Assembly: GCA_036389835.1 (NCBI GenBank)
Contig: DASVWC010000108.1
Location: 1 to 64,000 of the forward strand
Direction: 5' to 3'
Source: AC-37 sp036389835
GTDB lineage: Bacteria; Actinomycetota; Thermoleophilia; Solirubrobacterales; Thermoleophilaceae
DNA length: 64,000 bases
In this document: piece after piece, positions 41,931 through 50,664 of the stretch
Position numbering within the stretch: the stretch's first letter is position 1
Layout: each line of letters opens with the position of its first letter
The notes under the pieces: generated by a model
What the model was told of the DNA's origin: nothing
Database searches by the model: none
What the model saw: only the letters and a program-made list of their open reading frames with translations
Translations under genes and position numbers: made by a program

Positions 41931-42548
41931 TCAAGAGTCGCGCGGCCACGGCACGCGCGCTCTCAGCCAGCCCGCGGCCGCCTCCGCGAGGCGGAGCTGG
42001 CCGCGCGCCGCCGCGCGCAGGCCCTCGGCCAGCCTGGGACCCACGCCCTCGCCGGGCACGTCGGCCTCGAACTCGACCTCGTCGCCCGCCCCGCCCGCGC
42101 GCACCGCGCCGTGGCGCTCGAGCGCCTCGATCACCTGAAGGTTGTCGGTCGACACGATGGCGTGGTAGCGCTCGATGCCCTCCGCCCGGGCGCGCGCGTT
42201 GATCGCCTCGACCAGCCCGCTGCCGAGCCCGCGCCCCTGCCAGTCGTCGACCACGGCCACCGCCAGCTCCGCCACCTCGCGCTGGCCGGGGCGGCGGAAC
42301 CAGCGCGCGACCCCGAGGATCTCTCCCGTGCCGGGGTGCAGCCCCACGATCGCCTCGTGCCGGCGGTGGTCCACCTCGGTGAGGTAGATCAGGTCCTCCT
42401 CGGTGAGCTCGTCGGCGGGCCCCATGAAGCGCCGGCGCCGCGACTCGTCGCTGAGCCGCTCGAACGCGTCGCGCAGCAGCGCCTTGTCGCCGGGCTCGAT
42501 CGGCCTCGCGGCGATCGTCGTGCCGTCGCGCAGCTCGATCGCGTCCAT
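41931..42548 (-). CDS. GNAT family N-acetyltransferase
   Basis: A 205-residue protein. The acetyl-CoA motif is AELAVAVVDDWQGRGLGSGL (V/I..D.Q.RGLG), followed by GIERYHAIVSTDNLQVIEAL. The N-terminal DGTTIAARPIEPGDKALLRDAFERL pattern is like the acetyltransferase domain of protein lysine acetyltransferases (Pat-type). A 45-residue Ala/Arg tail follows the fold. Acceptor unknown. It starts 14 bases after the SpoIIE phosphatase stop, likely cotranscribed. Confidence 0.87.
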   Translation of the reverse strand: MDAIELRDGTTIAARPIEPGDKALLRDAFERLSDESRRRRFMGPADELTEEDLIYLTEVDHRRHEAIVGLHPGTGEILGVARWFRRPGQREVAELAVAVVDDWQGRGLGSGLVEAINARARAEGIERYHAIVSTDNLQVIEALERHGAVRAGGAGDEVEFEADVPGEGVGPRLAEGLRAAARGQLRLAEAAAGWLRARVPWPRDS

Positions 42549-42561
42549 GTGGGCGGAGAAG

Positions 42562-44400
42562 CTAACGCGGGCCGACGGCGACCGCGAGCAGCGCGACGTC
42601 GTCGCCCGCGCCGCCCTCGTCGCCCAGCATCGCCGCGACCACGCTGTCGCACGCCTGCTCGGGATCGCGTCCCGCGGCCCCAGCCGCGGCCTCCGCGAGG
42701 CGGTCCAGGCCGTGCGTCAGGGAGGCCCCGCGCCGCTCCACCAGCCCGTCGGTGTAGAGCAGGAGCAGCGACCCCGGCTCGAGCCGGCACGAGGACGAGC
42801 GCCGGCCGCCGGGCGCGGGCACCCCGAGCGGGACGGCGCGGACGTTCTCGATGTACTCGGTCGAGCCGTCCGGATGGACGATCAGCGGCGGCGGGTGCCC
42901 CGCGCTCGACATCTCCAGCCTGGCGCCGTCGCCGTTGATCCGCGCGAACACGGCCGTGGCGATCGTGTCCTGGCGCTCGCGCTGGCTCTGGAGCAGGCGG
43001 TCGACGCGCATCATCGCGCTCGCCGCGTCCTCGCCCTCGAGCGCGGCGCCGCGCAGCGCGTTGCGCAGCTGCCCCATCAGCGCGGCCGCCTCGATCCCGT
43101 GCCCGGCGACGTCGCCGATCGACAGCGCCAGCCCGCCGCCGGCGAGCTCCACCACGTCGTACCAGTCGCCGCCCACCTGGGCCTCCGCGCGCGCCGGCAG
43201 GTAGCGCGCCGCGACGTCCAGCCCGGCCACCGACGGCAGCGTGTTGGGGAGCAGGCTGCGCTGGAGCGTCTCGGCGATGCGGTGCTCGCGCTCGTAGAGC
43301 CGCGCGTTCTCGATGGCCACCGCCATCCGGTCGGCGGCGAGCTGCGTCACGCGGACCTCCTCGGGCGTGAAGGCCCGGCGCGTGTACGAGCCGAGCGGCA
43401 TCACGCCGGTGACCCGCCCCTCCACGATCAGCGGCACGCCGAGCAGCGACTGCATCCCGCTCCCGCGCAGCGGCGGGATCACGTCCGTGTCGCGCACCTG
43501 CTCGAGCACGATCGGCCGCCGCGCCTCCGCGACCCGCCCGACGAAGCCCTCGCCCACGCGCATCCTGAGGTCGCCGAGGGCGGGCGGCAGCCCCCGGCTC
43601 GCACCGAGGTGGAAGGTCTCGTCCGCGTCGGCGAGCACGATCGCCGCGAAGTCCACGTCGAGCATCTCGGTGACGCGGTTGAGCAGCTCGTCGAGCAGGT
43701 CGGTGAGCTTGAGGTGCGACAGCGCCACGTCCGTCACGGCCTGGAGGCGCTTGAGCGACTCCGACGCGCGGTCCGCCTCGAGCCGCGCCTTCCGCTCGGC
43801 CGCGTAGAGGCGCGCGTGGTCGGTGCGGTGGGCCTCCTCGATCTCGGCGATCAGCCGCTCCACGCCGCGCCGGAGCGTCCCGACGAACAGGCCGGCGACC
43901 ACGACGGTTCCGAGCGTGATCACCCACTGCTCCTCACCCGCCGGTGGCTTCTCGGCGACGAGCGTGACGCTGAAGGCAGCGGCGATGATCGCGATCTGGG
44001 CCCAGCCCGCCCGCCAGCTGAAGAAGTAGAACGCCGTGATGCTGACCCAGAGGTAGAACATCGAGTAGACGCTCGTGCGCTCGTCGGTGAAGTGGATCGC
44101 GAGCGTGATCAGCACGGTGCCGGAGGTCAGCGCGACGTGGTTGCTCCAGACGGGCAGGGCGCCCCGGCCGAGCAGCAGCACCGCGCCCACCACGTACGCG
44201 ATCCCGAACAGCACGAACAGCCCGGCGATGCTCGTGCCCGGCGGCTGCGGGAAGACCATCGAGACGGTGCCGATCGTGGCCCCGGCGACGAACAGCATCC
44301 CGAGCGCGCGCTGGAAGGTCGGCGAGGAGCGCAGCCCCTCGACGTCCCGCCGGATGACCAGGGAGACGAGCGCTTCCTCGAGTGCGGCGAGCCTGCCCAT
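42562..44400 (-). CDS. membrane PP2C (SpoIIE-type) phosphatase with GAF domain
   Basis: A 612-residue regulator. About six hydrophobic helices (30-175) lead into a coiled linker (180-215), a GAF domain (about 215-365; LLDELLNRVTEMLDVDFAAI) and a SpoIIE phosphatase domain (about 385-610). Metal sites are EAQVGGDWYDVVEL, LSIGDVAGHGIEAA, YTDGLVERRG and AGDDVALLAV. RsbU-like proteins of this build dephosphorylate anti-sigma antagonists in stress responses; no antagonist or anti-sigma gene is adjacent. Confidence 0.92.
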   Translation of the reverse strand: MGRLAALEEALVSLVIRRDVEGLRSSPTFQRALGMLFVAGATIGTVSMVFPQPPGTSIAGLFVLFGIAYVVGAVLLLGRGALPVWSNHVALTSGTVLITLAIHFTDERTSVYSMFYLWVSITAFYFFSWRAGWAQIAIIAAAFSVTLVAEKPPAGEEQWVITLGTVVVAGLFVGTLRRGVERLIAEIEEAHRTDHARLYAAERKARLEADRASESLKRLQAVTDVALSHLKLTDLLDELLNRVTEMLDVDFAAIVLADADETFHLGASRGLPPALGDLRMRVGEGFVGRVAEARRPIVLEQVRDTDVIPPLRGSGMQSLLGVPLIVEGRVTGVMPLGSYTRRAFTPEEVRVTQLAADRMAVAIENARLYEREHRIAETLQRSLLPNTLPSVAGLDVAARYLPARAEAQVGGDWYDVVELAGGGLALSIGDVAGHGIEAAALMGQLRNALRGAALEGEDAASAMMRVDRLLQSQRERQDTIATAVFARINGDGARLEMSSAGHPPPLIVHPDGSTEYIENVRAVPLGVPAPGGRRSSSCRLEPGSLLLLYTDGLVERRGASLTHGLDRLAEAAAGAAGRDPEQACDSVVAAMLGDEGGAGDDVALLAVAVGPR

Positions 44401-44458
44401 CGCGAGAGGTCAGCCTAACCCGCTCGGAGGCGCCGCGGTGAGGCGCGGGTGGCCAGCA

Positions 44459-44477
44459 CAGCCGAATCCCGTAATAC
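44459..44477. repeat. CAGCCGAAT-CCGTAATAC element, copy 2
   Basis: Same two nine-base blocks as at 41895, here one base apart. The right end runs into the IscR/Rrf2-like dyad of the sulfate operon. Confidence 0.6.
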
Positions 44478-44498
44478 CCGACTGGGTTTGTGTACTAT
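44474..44498 (+). promoter_or_regulatory. IscR/Rrf2-like operator overlapping the sulfate operon promoter
   Basis: The 25 bases begin ATACCCGACT and end TACTAT, matching the left half of the type 1 IscR consensus (ATASYYGACT) and its right end (RSTAT), with a weaker middle. The TACTAT end is also a good -10 box, 32 bases before the ATG at 44531. An Rrf2 regulator is the last gene of this operon, so it is the natural candidate to bind. Confidence 0.6.
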
Positions 44499-44530
44499 GC
44501 ACGCTCCTCAACTCGACCGGAAAGGTGAAG

Positions 44531-45538
44531 ATGACGCGTACCCCGACTGCCTCCCGACTGCTCGCCGCGGCGCTCGTGCTCGTGCTCGCCCTGGTGGCGT
44601 CCGGGTGCGGGGGCTCGAGCGGCTCCGGGGACTCGATCGCGCTGGTCGCGTACTCGACGCCCAAGGAGGCGTACGCGCGGCTCACCGAGGAATTCGAGCA
44701 GACGCCCGCCGGCGATGGCGTCTCCTTCGAGCAGTCGTTCGCCGCGTCCGGCGAGCAGTCGCGCTCGGTCGCGTCCGGCCTGCCGGCCGACGTCGTGGCG
44801 CTCTCGCTCCAGCCCGACGTGGACAAGCTCGTCGAGCCCAGGAAGGTCGCCGCGGACTGGAACAGGGACCGGTTCAAGGGCTTCGTGACCCGCTCCGTGG
44901 TGGTCCTCGCCGTGCGCAAGGGCAACCCGAAGGGCATCAGGGGCTGGGAGGACCTCACCAGGGACGGCGTCGAGGTGATCGAGCCGAACCCGTTCACCTC
45001 CGGCGGCGCGCGCTGGAACGTGATGGCGGCCTACGGGTCGCAGACCGCACAGGGCAAGTCCGGCGCGGAGGCGCGGCAGTTCCTCGAGGACCTGTTCGAC
45101 AACGTCACCGTCCAGGACAAGAGCGCCCGCGACTCGCTCCAGACCTTCGGCTCGGGCAAGGGCGACGTGCTGCTCGCGTACGAGAACGAGGCGATCGCGG
45201 CGCAGAGGAAGGGCGTCGAGCTCGACTACGTGATCCCCGACCAGACGATCCTGATCGAGAACCCGATCGCGGTCACCGAGGCGGGCAGGAGGAAGGAGGC
45301 GGCGACGAGGTTCCTCGACTTCCTGCGCTCGGAGGCGGGCCAGCGGATCTTCGTGGAGGAGGGCTACCGCCCGGTGCTCGAGTCGGTGAACGACCCGAAG
45401 CGGTTCCCGGAGCCCGAGCGGCTCTTCACGATCGAGGACCTCGGCGGCTGGAAGGCCGTGAACGACGAGTTCTTCGACCCGGACGAGGGCGTGATGGCCG
45501 AGATCAACAAGGCCAAGGGAGTCTCCACTGGCGGCTGA
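44531..45538 (+). CDS. sulfate ABC transporter substrate-binding lipoprotein
   Basis: A 335-residue binding protein. The lipobox LVASGC (Cys about 26) anchors it outside the membrane. The type II periplasmic-binding fold shows the Sbp/CysP blocks LVAYSTPKEAYARL, SFAASGEQSRSVASGLPADV, EPNPFTSGGARWNVMAAYG and LLAYENEAIAAQ, residues that in the family hold sulfate or thiosulfate by main-chain hydrogen bonds. First gene of the operon with CysT, CysW, CysA and Rrf2. ATG at 44531 follows AAAGGTGAAG. Confidence 0.93.
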   Translation: MTRTPTASRLLAAALVLVLALVASGCGGSSGSGDSIALVAYSTPKEAYARLTEEFEQTPAGDGVSFEQSFAASGEQSRSVASGLPADVVALSLQPDVDKLVEPRKVAADWNRDRFKGFVTRSVVVLAVRKGNPKGIRGWEDLTRDGVEVIEPNPFTSGGARWNVMAAYGSQTAQGKSGAEARQFLEDLFDNVTVQDKSARDSLQTFGSGKGDVLLAYENEAIAAQRKGVELDYVIPDQTILIENPIAVTEAGRRKEAATRFLDFLRSEAGQRIFVEEGYRPVLESVNDPKRFPEPERLFTIEDLGGWKAVNDEFFDPDEGVMAEINKAKGVSTGG

Positions 45539-45590
45539 GGCCGCAGCGATCCCGGCGCGCGCGCGGGCGGCAGCCCCCCGCCGCCTGCGC

Positions 45591-46376
45591 GTGTCGCCCG
45601 GCTCGGCTCTCGGGGTCGGGCTGATCACGACCTACCTGTCGCTGATCGTCCTGATCCCGCTGGCCGCGGTCGTCGACCGCTCCCTCGCGGAGGGGGCCGG
45701 CGCGTTCTGGGACGCCGTGAGCGCGCCGCAGGCGGTGGCGTCGCTAAAGCTCACGTTCGCCGTGTCCGCGATCGTGGCCGCGATCAACGCGGTGACCGGC
45801 ACGCTGATCGCGTGGGTGCTCGTGCGCGACGAGTTCCGCGGCAAGCGGCTCGTGAACGCGCTGATCGACCTGCCGTTCGCGATGCCCACGGTGGTGGCAG
45901 GCCTCACGCTGCTGGCGCTCTACGGGCCGAAGGGGCCGGTCGGCATCGACGTGGCCTACACGCGGGTGGCGGTCGGGCTGGCGCTGCTGTTCGTCACGCT
46001 CCCGTTCGTGGTGCGCGCGGTGCAGCCGGTGCTGATGGAGGTCGACCGCGAGCAGGAGGAGGCGGCCCGCTCGCTCGGCGCCTCGCCGTGGACGGCGTTC
46101 CGGCGCGTGGTGCTGCCGAGCCTGCGCCCGGCGATCGTGGCCGGCGCCGGGCTCGCGTTCGCGCGCGCGCTCGGGGAGTTCGGCTCGATCGTGCTGATCT
46201 CCGGCAACCTGCCCTACGAGACCGAGGTCGCGTCGGTGTTCATCTTCGGGCGGATCGAGACCGGCGACGTGACCGGCGCGGCGGCCGTCTCGGTCGTGCT
46301 GCTCGCTGCCTCCGTGCTGCTGCTGGCCGCCCTGTCGCGGCTCGGCCGGCCGGGGTGGGTGGACGATGGGCGGTAG
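45591..46376 (+). CDS. cysT: sulfate ABC transporter permease CysT
   Basis: A 261-residue inner-membrane permease with six helices. The cytoplasmic coupling (EAA) loop reads EEAARSLGASPWTAFRRVVLPSL, as in CysT/CysU. It pairs with CysW to form the channel. GTG at 45591 is the first usable start after the binding-protein gene; the frame is open for ~20 residues upstream (Ala/Arg-rich) but offers only CTG. It overlaps cysW by 11 bases. Confidence 0.92.
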   Translation: MSPGSALGVGLITTYLSLIVLIPLAAVVDRSLAEGAGAFWDAVSAPQAVASLKLTFAVSAIVAAINAVTGTLIAWVLVRDEFRGKRLVNALIDLPFAMPTVVAGLTLLALYGPKGPVGIDVAYTRVAVGLALLFVTLPFVVRAVQPVLMEVDREQEEAARSLGASPWTAFRRVVLPSLRPAIVAGAGLAFARALGEFGSIVLISGNLPYETEVASVFIFGRIETGDVTGAAAVSVVLLAASVLLLAALSRLGRPGWVDDGR

Positions 46377-47166
46377 GCGCGGACTGCGCCTCGCGGCGCT
46401 CGGCTACCTCGGGCTGCTGCTCGCCGCGCCGGTGGGGATGGTCTTCTACCGCGCGTTCGAGCACGGGCTCGGGCCGTTCTTCGAGGCGCTCACGACCCCG
46501 GGCGCCCAGCACGCGCTCTACCTGACCGTGATCGTGGTCCTGATCGCCGTGCCGGCCAACACCGCGTTCGGGATCGGGGCGGCGCTGATCCTCGCCCGTA
46601 AGCGGTTTCGCGGGCAGGCCCTGCTCGACCGCATGATCGACCTGCCGTTCGCTATCTCGCCGGTGGTCGTGGGCCTCGCGCTGATCCTCGTCTACGGCCA
46701 GGACGGCTGGCTCGGCGGCACGTTCGCCGGCGCCGGGATCCGGATCATCTTCTCGACGCCCGGCATCGTGCTCGCCACGATCTTCGTCTCGCTGCCGTTC
46801 GTGGTGCGCGAGGTGCTCCCGGTGCTGCGCGAGATCGGCGACGAGCAGGAGCAGGCCGCCGCGACGCTCGGCGCGAGCCGCTGGCAGGCGTTCTGGCGGA
46901 TAACGCTGCCGGCGATCCGCCCGGCCGTGATCTACGGGGTCGTGCTCTCCACCGCCCGCGCGCTCGGGGAGTTCGGCGCCGTGAGCGTGGTCTCGGGCCG
47001 GCTCGAAGGCCGCACGGAGACGCTCACGCTCTACGTCCAGAACCGCTTCGAGGGCTTTGACCTGACCGCCGCGTACGCGACCGCCGTGCTGCTCGCACTG
47101 CTCGGCATCGGCGTGCTCGTGGCACTGACCGTCCTATCCAGGAGGCGCAGCCAGCATGGGTATTGA
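46366..47166 (+). CDS. cysW: sulfate ABC transporter permease CysW
   Basis: A 266-residue permease with six helices. The EAA loop is EQAAATLGASRWQAFWRITL, and the typical CysW blocks DLPFAISPVVVGLALILVYG and GEFGAVSVVSGRLEGRTETL are present. It forms a heterodimer with CysT. It overlaps cysT by 11 bases and cysA by 11 bases, indicating coupled translation and equal dosage. Confidence 0.93.
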   Translation: MGGRRGLRLAALGYLGLLLAAPVGMVFYRAFEHGLGPFFEALTTPGAQHALYLTVIVVLIAVPANTAFGIGAALILARKRFRGQALLDRMIDLPFAISPVVVGLALILVYGQDGWLGGTFAGAGIRIIFSTPGIVLATIFVSLPFVVREVLPVLREIGDEQEQAAATLGASRWQAFWRITLPAIRPAVIYGVVLSTARALGEFGAVSVVSGRLEGRTETLTLYVQNRFEGFDLTAAYATAVLLALLGIGVLVALTVLSRRRSQHGY

Positions 47167-48115
47167 GACGTCCGGCATCCACAAGAGCTTCAACGGCCAC
47201 GTCGCGCTCAAGGACGTGTCGGTGCTCGTGCCCGAGGGCTCGCTCACCGCGATCCTCGGGCCGTCGGGCGGCGGCAAGTCGACGCTCCTGCGCGTGATCG
47301 CCGGCCTCGAGGAGCCCGACGCCGGCCAGGTCCTCATCAACGGCCGCGACGTGACCCGCGACCCGGCCCAGGAGCGTGGCATCGGGTTCGTCTTCCAGCA
47401 CTACGCCGCGTTCAAGCACATGACCGTGCGCGACAACGTGGCGTTCGGGCTGAGGATCCGCAAGCGGCCGAAGGCCGACGTCCGCCGCCGCGTGGACGAG
47501 CTGCTCGAGCTTGTCCAGCTCGAGACCTACGCCGAACGCTACCCGGCGCAGCTCTCCGGCGGGCAGCGCCAGCGGATGGCGCTGGCGCGGGCGCTGGCGA
47601 TCGAGCCGCGCGTGCTGCTGCTCGACGAGCCGTTCGGCGCGCTCGACGCGCGCGTGCGCAAGGAGCTGCGCGCGTGGCTCAAGCGGCTCCAGGCCGACGT
47701 CGGCGTGACGACCGTCTTCGTGACCCACGACCAGGAGGAGGCGATGGACCTCGCCGACCAGATCGTGCTGGTCCACGAGGGCCGCGTGGAGCAGGCCGGC
47801 ACGCCGCACGAGCTGTACGAGTCGCCCGCCAACGACTTCGTGATGAGCTTCGTCGGGCTGGTCACCACCCTCGACGGGCGGCTGATGCGCCCGCACGACG
47901 TCCAGGTGCTCGCGGTGCCGGAGCCGGCCAGCGACGAGGCCGTGGTCGAGCGCGTCTCGCGGCTCGGCTTCGAGGTGCGTGTGGAGCTCACGCGCGCGAG
48001 CGGCGAGCGCGTCGTGGCGCAGCTCAGCCGCGCCGAGGAGCGCGAGCTCGAGCTGCGCGAGGGCGACATCGTGCACGTGCGCGGCGTGGACGGCGCCTCG
48101 GTGCTCGCCGCCTGA
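47156..48115 (+). CDS. cysA: sulfate ABC transporter ATP-binding protein CysA
   Basis: A 319-residue ATPase. Walker A is GPSGGGKST (about 35-43), the Q-loop FQHYAAFKHMTV, the signature LSGGQRQRMALARAL (about 133), Walker B VLLLDEPFGALD, and the switch His VTHDQEEA. A C-terminal TOBE-like domain (about 240-319, RPHDVQV) matches CysA. It drives uptake of sulfate/thiosulfate through CysT-CysW. Confidence 0.94.
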   Translation: MGIETSGIHKSFNGHVALKDVSVLVPEGSLTAILGPSGGGKSTLLRVIAGLEEPDAGQVLINGRDVTRDPAQERGIGFVFQHYAAFKHMTVRDNVAFGLRIRKRPKADVRRRVDELLELVQLETYAERYPAQLSGGQRQRMALARALAIEPRVLLLDEPFGALDARVRKELRAWLKRLQADVGVTTVFVTHDQEEAMDLADQIVLVHEGRVEQAGTPHELYESPANDFVMSFVGLVTTLDGRLMRPHDVQVLAVPEPASDEAVVERVSRLGFEVRVELTRASGERVVAQLSRAEERELELREGDIVHVRGVDGASVLAA

Positions 48116-48131
48116 GCTGCACAATGTCGGC

Positions 48132-48590
48132 GTGCGCATCCCCGCGAAGACCGACTATGCCCTGAGAGCTGCGCTGGAGCTCGCGCGGGCGGGGGCGGGG
48201 GAGCCCGTCAAGGCCGAGCGGATCGCCGCCGCGCAGGACATCCCGCTGCGCTTCCTCGAGAACATCCTCGGCGAGCTACGCCACGGCGGGATGGTCGAGA
48301 GCCGCCGCGGCGCGGACGGCGGCCACATGCTCGCCCGCCCCGCCGAAGAGATCGCCCTCGCGGACGTGGTACGCGCGGTCGACGGCCCGCTCGCGAACGT
48401 GAGCGGCAGGCGCCCGGACGCGCTCCAGTACCCGGAGGGCAGCGAGGTGGTGCGCGACATGTGGGTGGCGGTCCGCTCGAGCCTGCGCGAGGTGCTGGAG
48501 GGCACGACGCTGGCGGACCTCGCCGCGGGCGAGCTGCCGGCGAGCGTCGCGGCGCGGGTGGCCGACGACGACGCCTGGGTCCCGCGCTAG
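48132..48590 (+). CDS. Rrf2 family regulator lacking cysteines
   Basis: A 152-residue winged-helix regulator. The N-terminal motif is RIPAKTDYALRAALELARAG, followed by the recognition region IPLRFLENILGELRHGGMVESRRGADGGH and the wing. No Cys occurs anywhere in the protein, so it cannot carry the Fe-S cluster of IscR or NsrR and fits the CymR-like, cluster-free branch that senses cysteine supply. It follows cysA by 16 bases and so is part of the sulfate operon. Likely binds the dyad at 44474-44498 (inference). Confidence 0.88.
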   Translation: MRIPAKTDYALRAALELARAGAGEPVKAERIAAAQDIPLRFLENILGELRHGGMVESRRGADGGHMLARPAEEIALADVVRAVDGPLANVSGRRPDALQYPEGSEVVRDMWVAVRSSLREVLEGTTLADLAAGELPASVAARVADDDAWVPR

Positions 48591-48626
48591 GAACAGTTTG
48601 CTACCCCATGGGGTAGCAAACCGTTC
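48591..48626. terminator. 36-bp near-perfect palindrome between convergent genes
   Basis: Seventeen of 18 pairs match; 48596-48621 is a perfect palindrome (arm GTTTGCTACCCC with CATG at the centre), and outer GAAC/GTTC extend it past one mismatch. It begins one base after the Rrf2 stop and ends before the convergent exported-protein gene, so it most likely stops transcription in both directions; operator function is possible. Confidence 0.75.
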
Positions 48627-48638
48627 CCAAGGGTCGCC

Positions 48639-50582
48639 CTAGCCGCGGGGGAGCGCCGGCGCGGGGCCCTCGCGCGGGAGCGCGCCGGCCGGCGCGCAGT
48701 GGGTGACGCTCATCGGGCCGGCCGCCAGCGAGGTGAACGTCGCCCGGGCGCGCACCAGCGCAGGGTCGACCCCCGATGCGAAGCCCTCCTGCGTCGCGAC
48801 CGTCGCGGGGCGGTCGAAGGCCACCCGCCCGTGCGCGTCCTCGAGCCCGCGCGGGCCCGTGCGCAGGCCGCGCGGCGTGAGCCAGGCCGAGTACTCGATC
48901 GAGTCGCCCGCCTGCACCGGGAAGGTGAGGCGCACGCCGCACGCGGTCGGGTCGAAGCGGAAGACCACGCCGGTGCGGATCGGCGCGCCCGGGATCGATC
49001 CGAGCGCACGCACCTTCCCCCCGCCGGGGAGGATGGCGACGATCCGCTTGGTGCGGATCGGCTCGCGCCGCCAACCGCCGCGCATGGTCACGGTCCCGTC
49101 CGGGGCGACGCCGACCTCCGAGCCGAACGGGAAGCCGACGACCCCGCCGGTGCGCAGGATCGGCCCGGCGCTGTCCGCCGCGTCGGCCGTGAACGGCCGG
49201 GGGCGGACCACGTCGGTCCAGCGCCCGTCGCGCAGCAGCTTGAGCGCGACGACGCCGAAGTCGTAGCGCACGTCGTACGGGTACTTGCCGCTGATCGTCG
49301 GCCTGATCACGGCCCAGACCGGTCCGCGCCGGATCACCGTGAAGCGGCTCTCCGCGTGCGAGAGCTTCGTGCGCAGCGAGCGGTCGGCGGGGATGCGCGT
49401 GCCCGCGGGCGGCTGCTTCGCCTCCTCGTGGCCCCACTCGAGCAGCGCCAGCACGAGCCCCCCGAACGACGGGCCGCCGGCGCCCGAGTCGAGCCCGGCC
49501 ACGGGCAGCCAGCGCGAGCGGGCCAGGCTCGGCGTGATCTGGAGCCCCCAGTGGTCCACCCCGTGCTCGGTGAGCAGGCGCCCCAGCGCGCGACGCGCGA
49601 GCTCGCGGAGCTGGGCGTCCTCGGCGGGCGGCGACTCGTCGAGGTCGGCGGCCGCGTAGGCGCCGTAGACGGTTCCGGCGAGGCCCCAGGCCTGCTCCTG
49701 GTTGCGGCCGAAGTAGGCCACGTCGCCGTCGGGGCCGGCCAGCAGCAGCGACGCCCGGGCCACCTCGACGAGGGTGCGGCGCGCCGCCTCGTTCGCGTCG
49801 TCGCCGAGCAGCTCGACCGCGCGCGCGTAGAACCCGAGCGAGAGGCCCTGGTAGGCGAGCGGGTTGTCCGGTGGGTCAGAGAGGACGAACGCGCGCCCGC
49901 CCGGGGCCCGCACGGCCTCGGCCCGGGCCATCGCCGGGATGCGCTCGTTGATCAACCCGCGGCTCAGCCGGTCGGCCTCCTCGCGCTGCCCGCCGAGCAC
50001 GGCGGTGGGGACGTCCGAGCGCAGCCCGGTGGCGAGCAGCTCGCGGATCTCGACGGCCTCGACCAGCCAGTGGTTGCCGTAGTGGGTGACCGCGGGGATG
50101 CGGATCATCTGCGCGTGCTCGAGGAAGTCCTCCCAGGCCGCGCGGTTGTCGCGGAACAGCGGCTCGTCCGCGGCGTGCTCCCTGGCGATGTTGTAGCCCG
50201 CCGCCAGCGCCAGGATCTCGAAGACGCTCGGCCGGTTCGGGCGCCGGCCCGGCTGGAGCGGGTTGGTCAGCCCGCGCAGGCCGGCGGCGACCGCGGCGTC
50301 GTCGCCGGTGCGGACGCCGCTCATCAGCAGCGCGTAGCCCATGTACGCGTTTCCGTAGCGCGTGCCGCCGCCGACCGACGAGCGGAAGTGGCCGTTTGGG
50401 CGCTGGATCGCGGGATAGCGCTCGCGCATGGCGTCGATCAGCGTGTCGATCGGCGCTCGGCCGGCGGCGCGGGTCTCCTCGCCGCCGTCGTCGCCGCGTA
50501 CGTTCAGCGCGGCGGCGACGGCGATGGCCAGGGCGCCGAGGATCGCGGTCAGGCGCGAGCGGGTTAGGCGGCGGGTGCGCAT
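48639..50582 (-). CDS. exported protein of unknown function
   Basis: A 647-residue protein with an N-terminal Arg-rich start and hydrophobic helix (MRTRRLTRSR, then ILGALAIAVAAAL), consistent with a signal or anchor. Residues 60-400 are helix-rich with repeated aromatic/Gly turns (GNAYMGYALLMSG, LAYQGLSLGFYARAVELL, NQEQAWGLAGTVYGAYAAADL), suggesting an alpha-barrel. Residues 440-640 are beta-rich (VIRRGPVWAVIRPT). This two-part layout resembles polysaccharide lyase or heparinase-like proteins, but catalytic residues could not be placed. A short tandem repeat lies just upstream. Confidence 0.7.
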   Translation of the reverse strand: MRTRRLTRSRLTAILGALAIAVAAALNVRGDDGGEETRAAGRAPIDTLIDAMRERYPAIQRPNGHFRSSVGGGTRYGNAYMGYALLMSGVRTGDDAAVAAGLRGLTNPLQPGRRPNRPSVFEILALAAGYNIAREHAADEPLFRDNRAAWEDFLEHAQMIRIPAVTHYGNHWLVEAVEIRELLATGLRSDVPTAVLGGQREEADRLSRGLINERIPAMARAEAVRAPGGRAFVLSDPPDNPLAYQGLSLGFYARAVELLGDDANEAARRTLVEVARASLLLAGPDGDVAYFGRNQEQAWGLAGTVYGAYAAADLDESPPAEDAQLRELARRALGRLLTEHGVDHWGLQITPSLARSRWLPVAGLDSGAGGPSFGGLVLALLEWGHEEAKQPPAGTRIPADRSLRTKLSHAESRFTVIRRGPVWAVIRPTISGKYPYDVRYDFGVVALKLLRDGRWTDVVRPRPFTADAADSAGPILRTGGVVGFPFGSEVGVAPDGTVTMRGGWRREPIRTKRIVAILPGGGKVRALGSIPGAPIRTGVVFRFDPTACGVRLTFPVQAGDSIEYSAWLTPRGLRTGPRGLEDAHGRVAFDRPATVATQEGFASGVDPALVRARATFTSLAAGPMSVTHCAPAGALPREGPAPALPRG

Positions 50583-50609
50583 CGACCGGCTGAGGTTACG
50601 GCGGCGGGC

Positions 50610-50653
50610 TTGCCGCTCCGCGGCGCCGGGTTTGCCGCTACGCGGCGCCGGGG
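50610..50653. repeat. 22-bp tandem repeat, two copies
   Basis: TTGCCGCTCCGCGGCGCCGG at 50610 recurs as TTGCCGCTACGCGGCGCCGG at 50632. It occupies half of the 82-base gap between divergent genes. Confidence 0.75.
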
Positions 50654-50664
50654 ACTCATGGGGC

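Noticed and set aside
41906..41931. Second IscR-like site upstream of the GH63 gene
   Set aside because: ATACGGAC resembles the start but is one base short of the consensus and the right half does not match.
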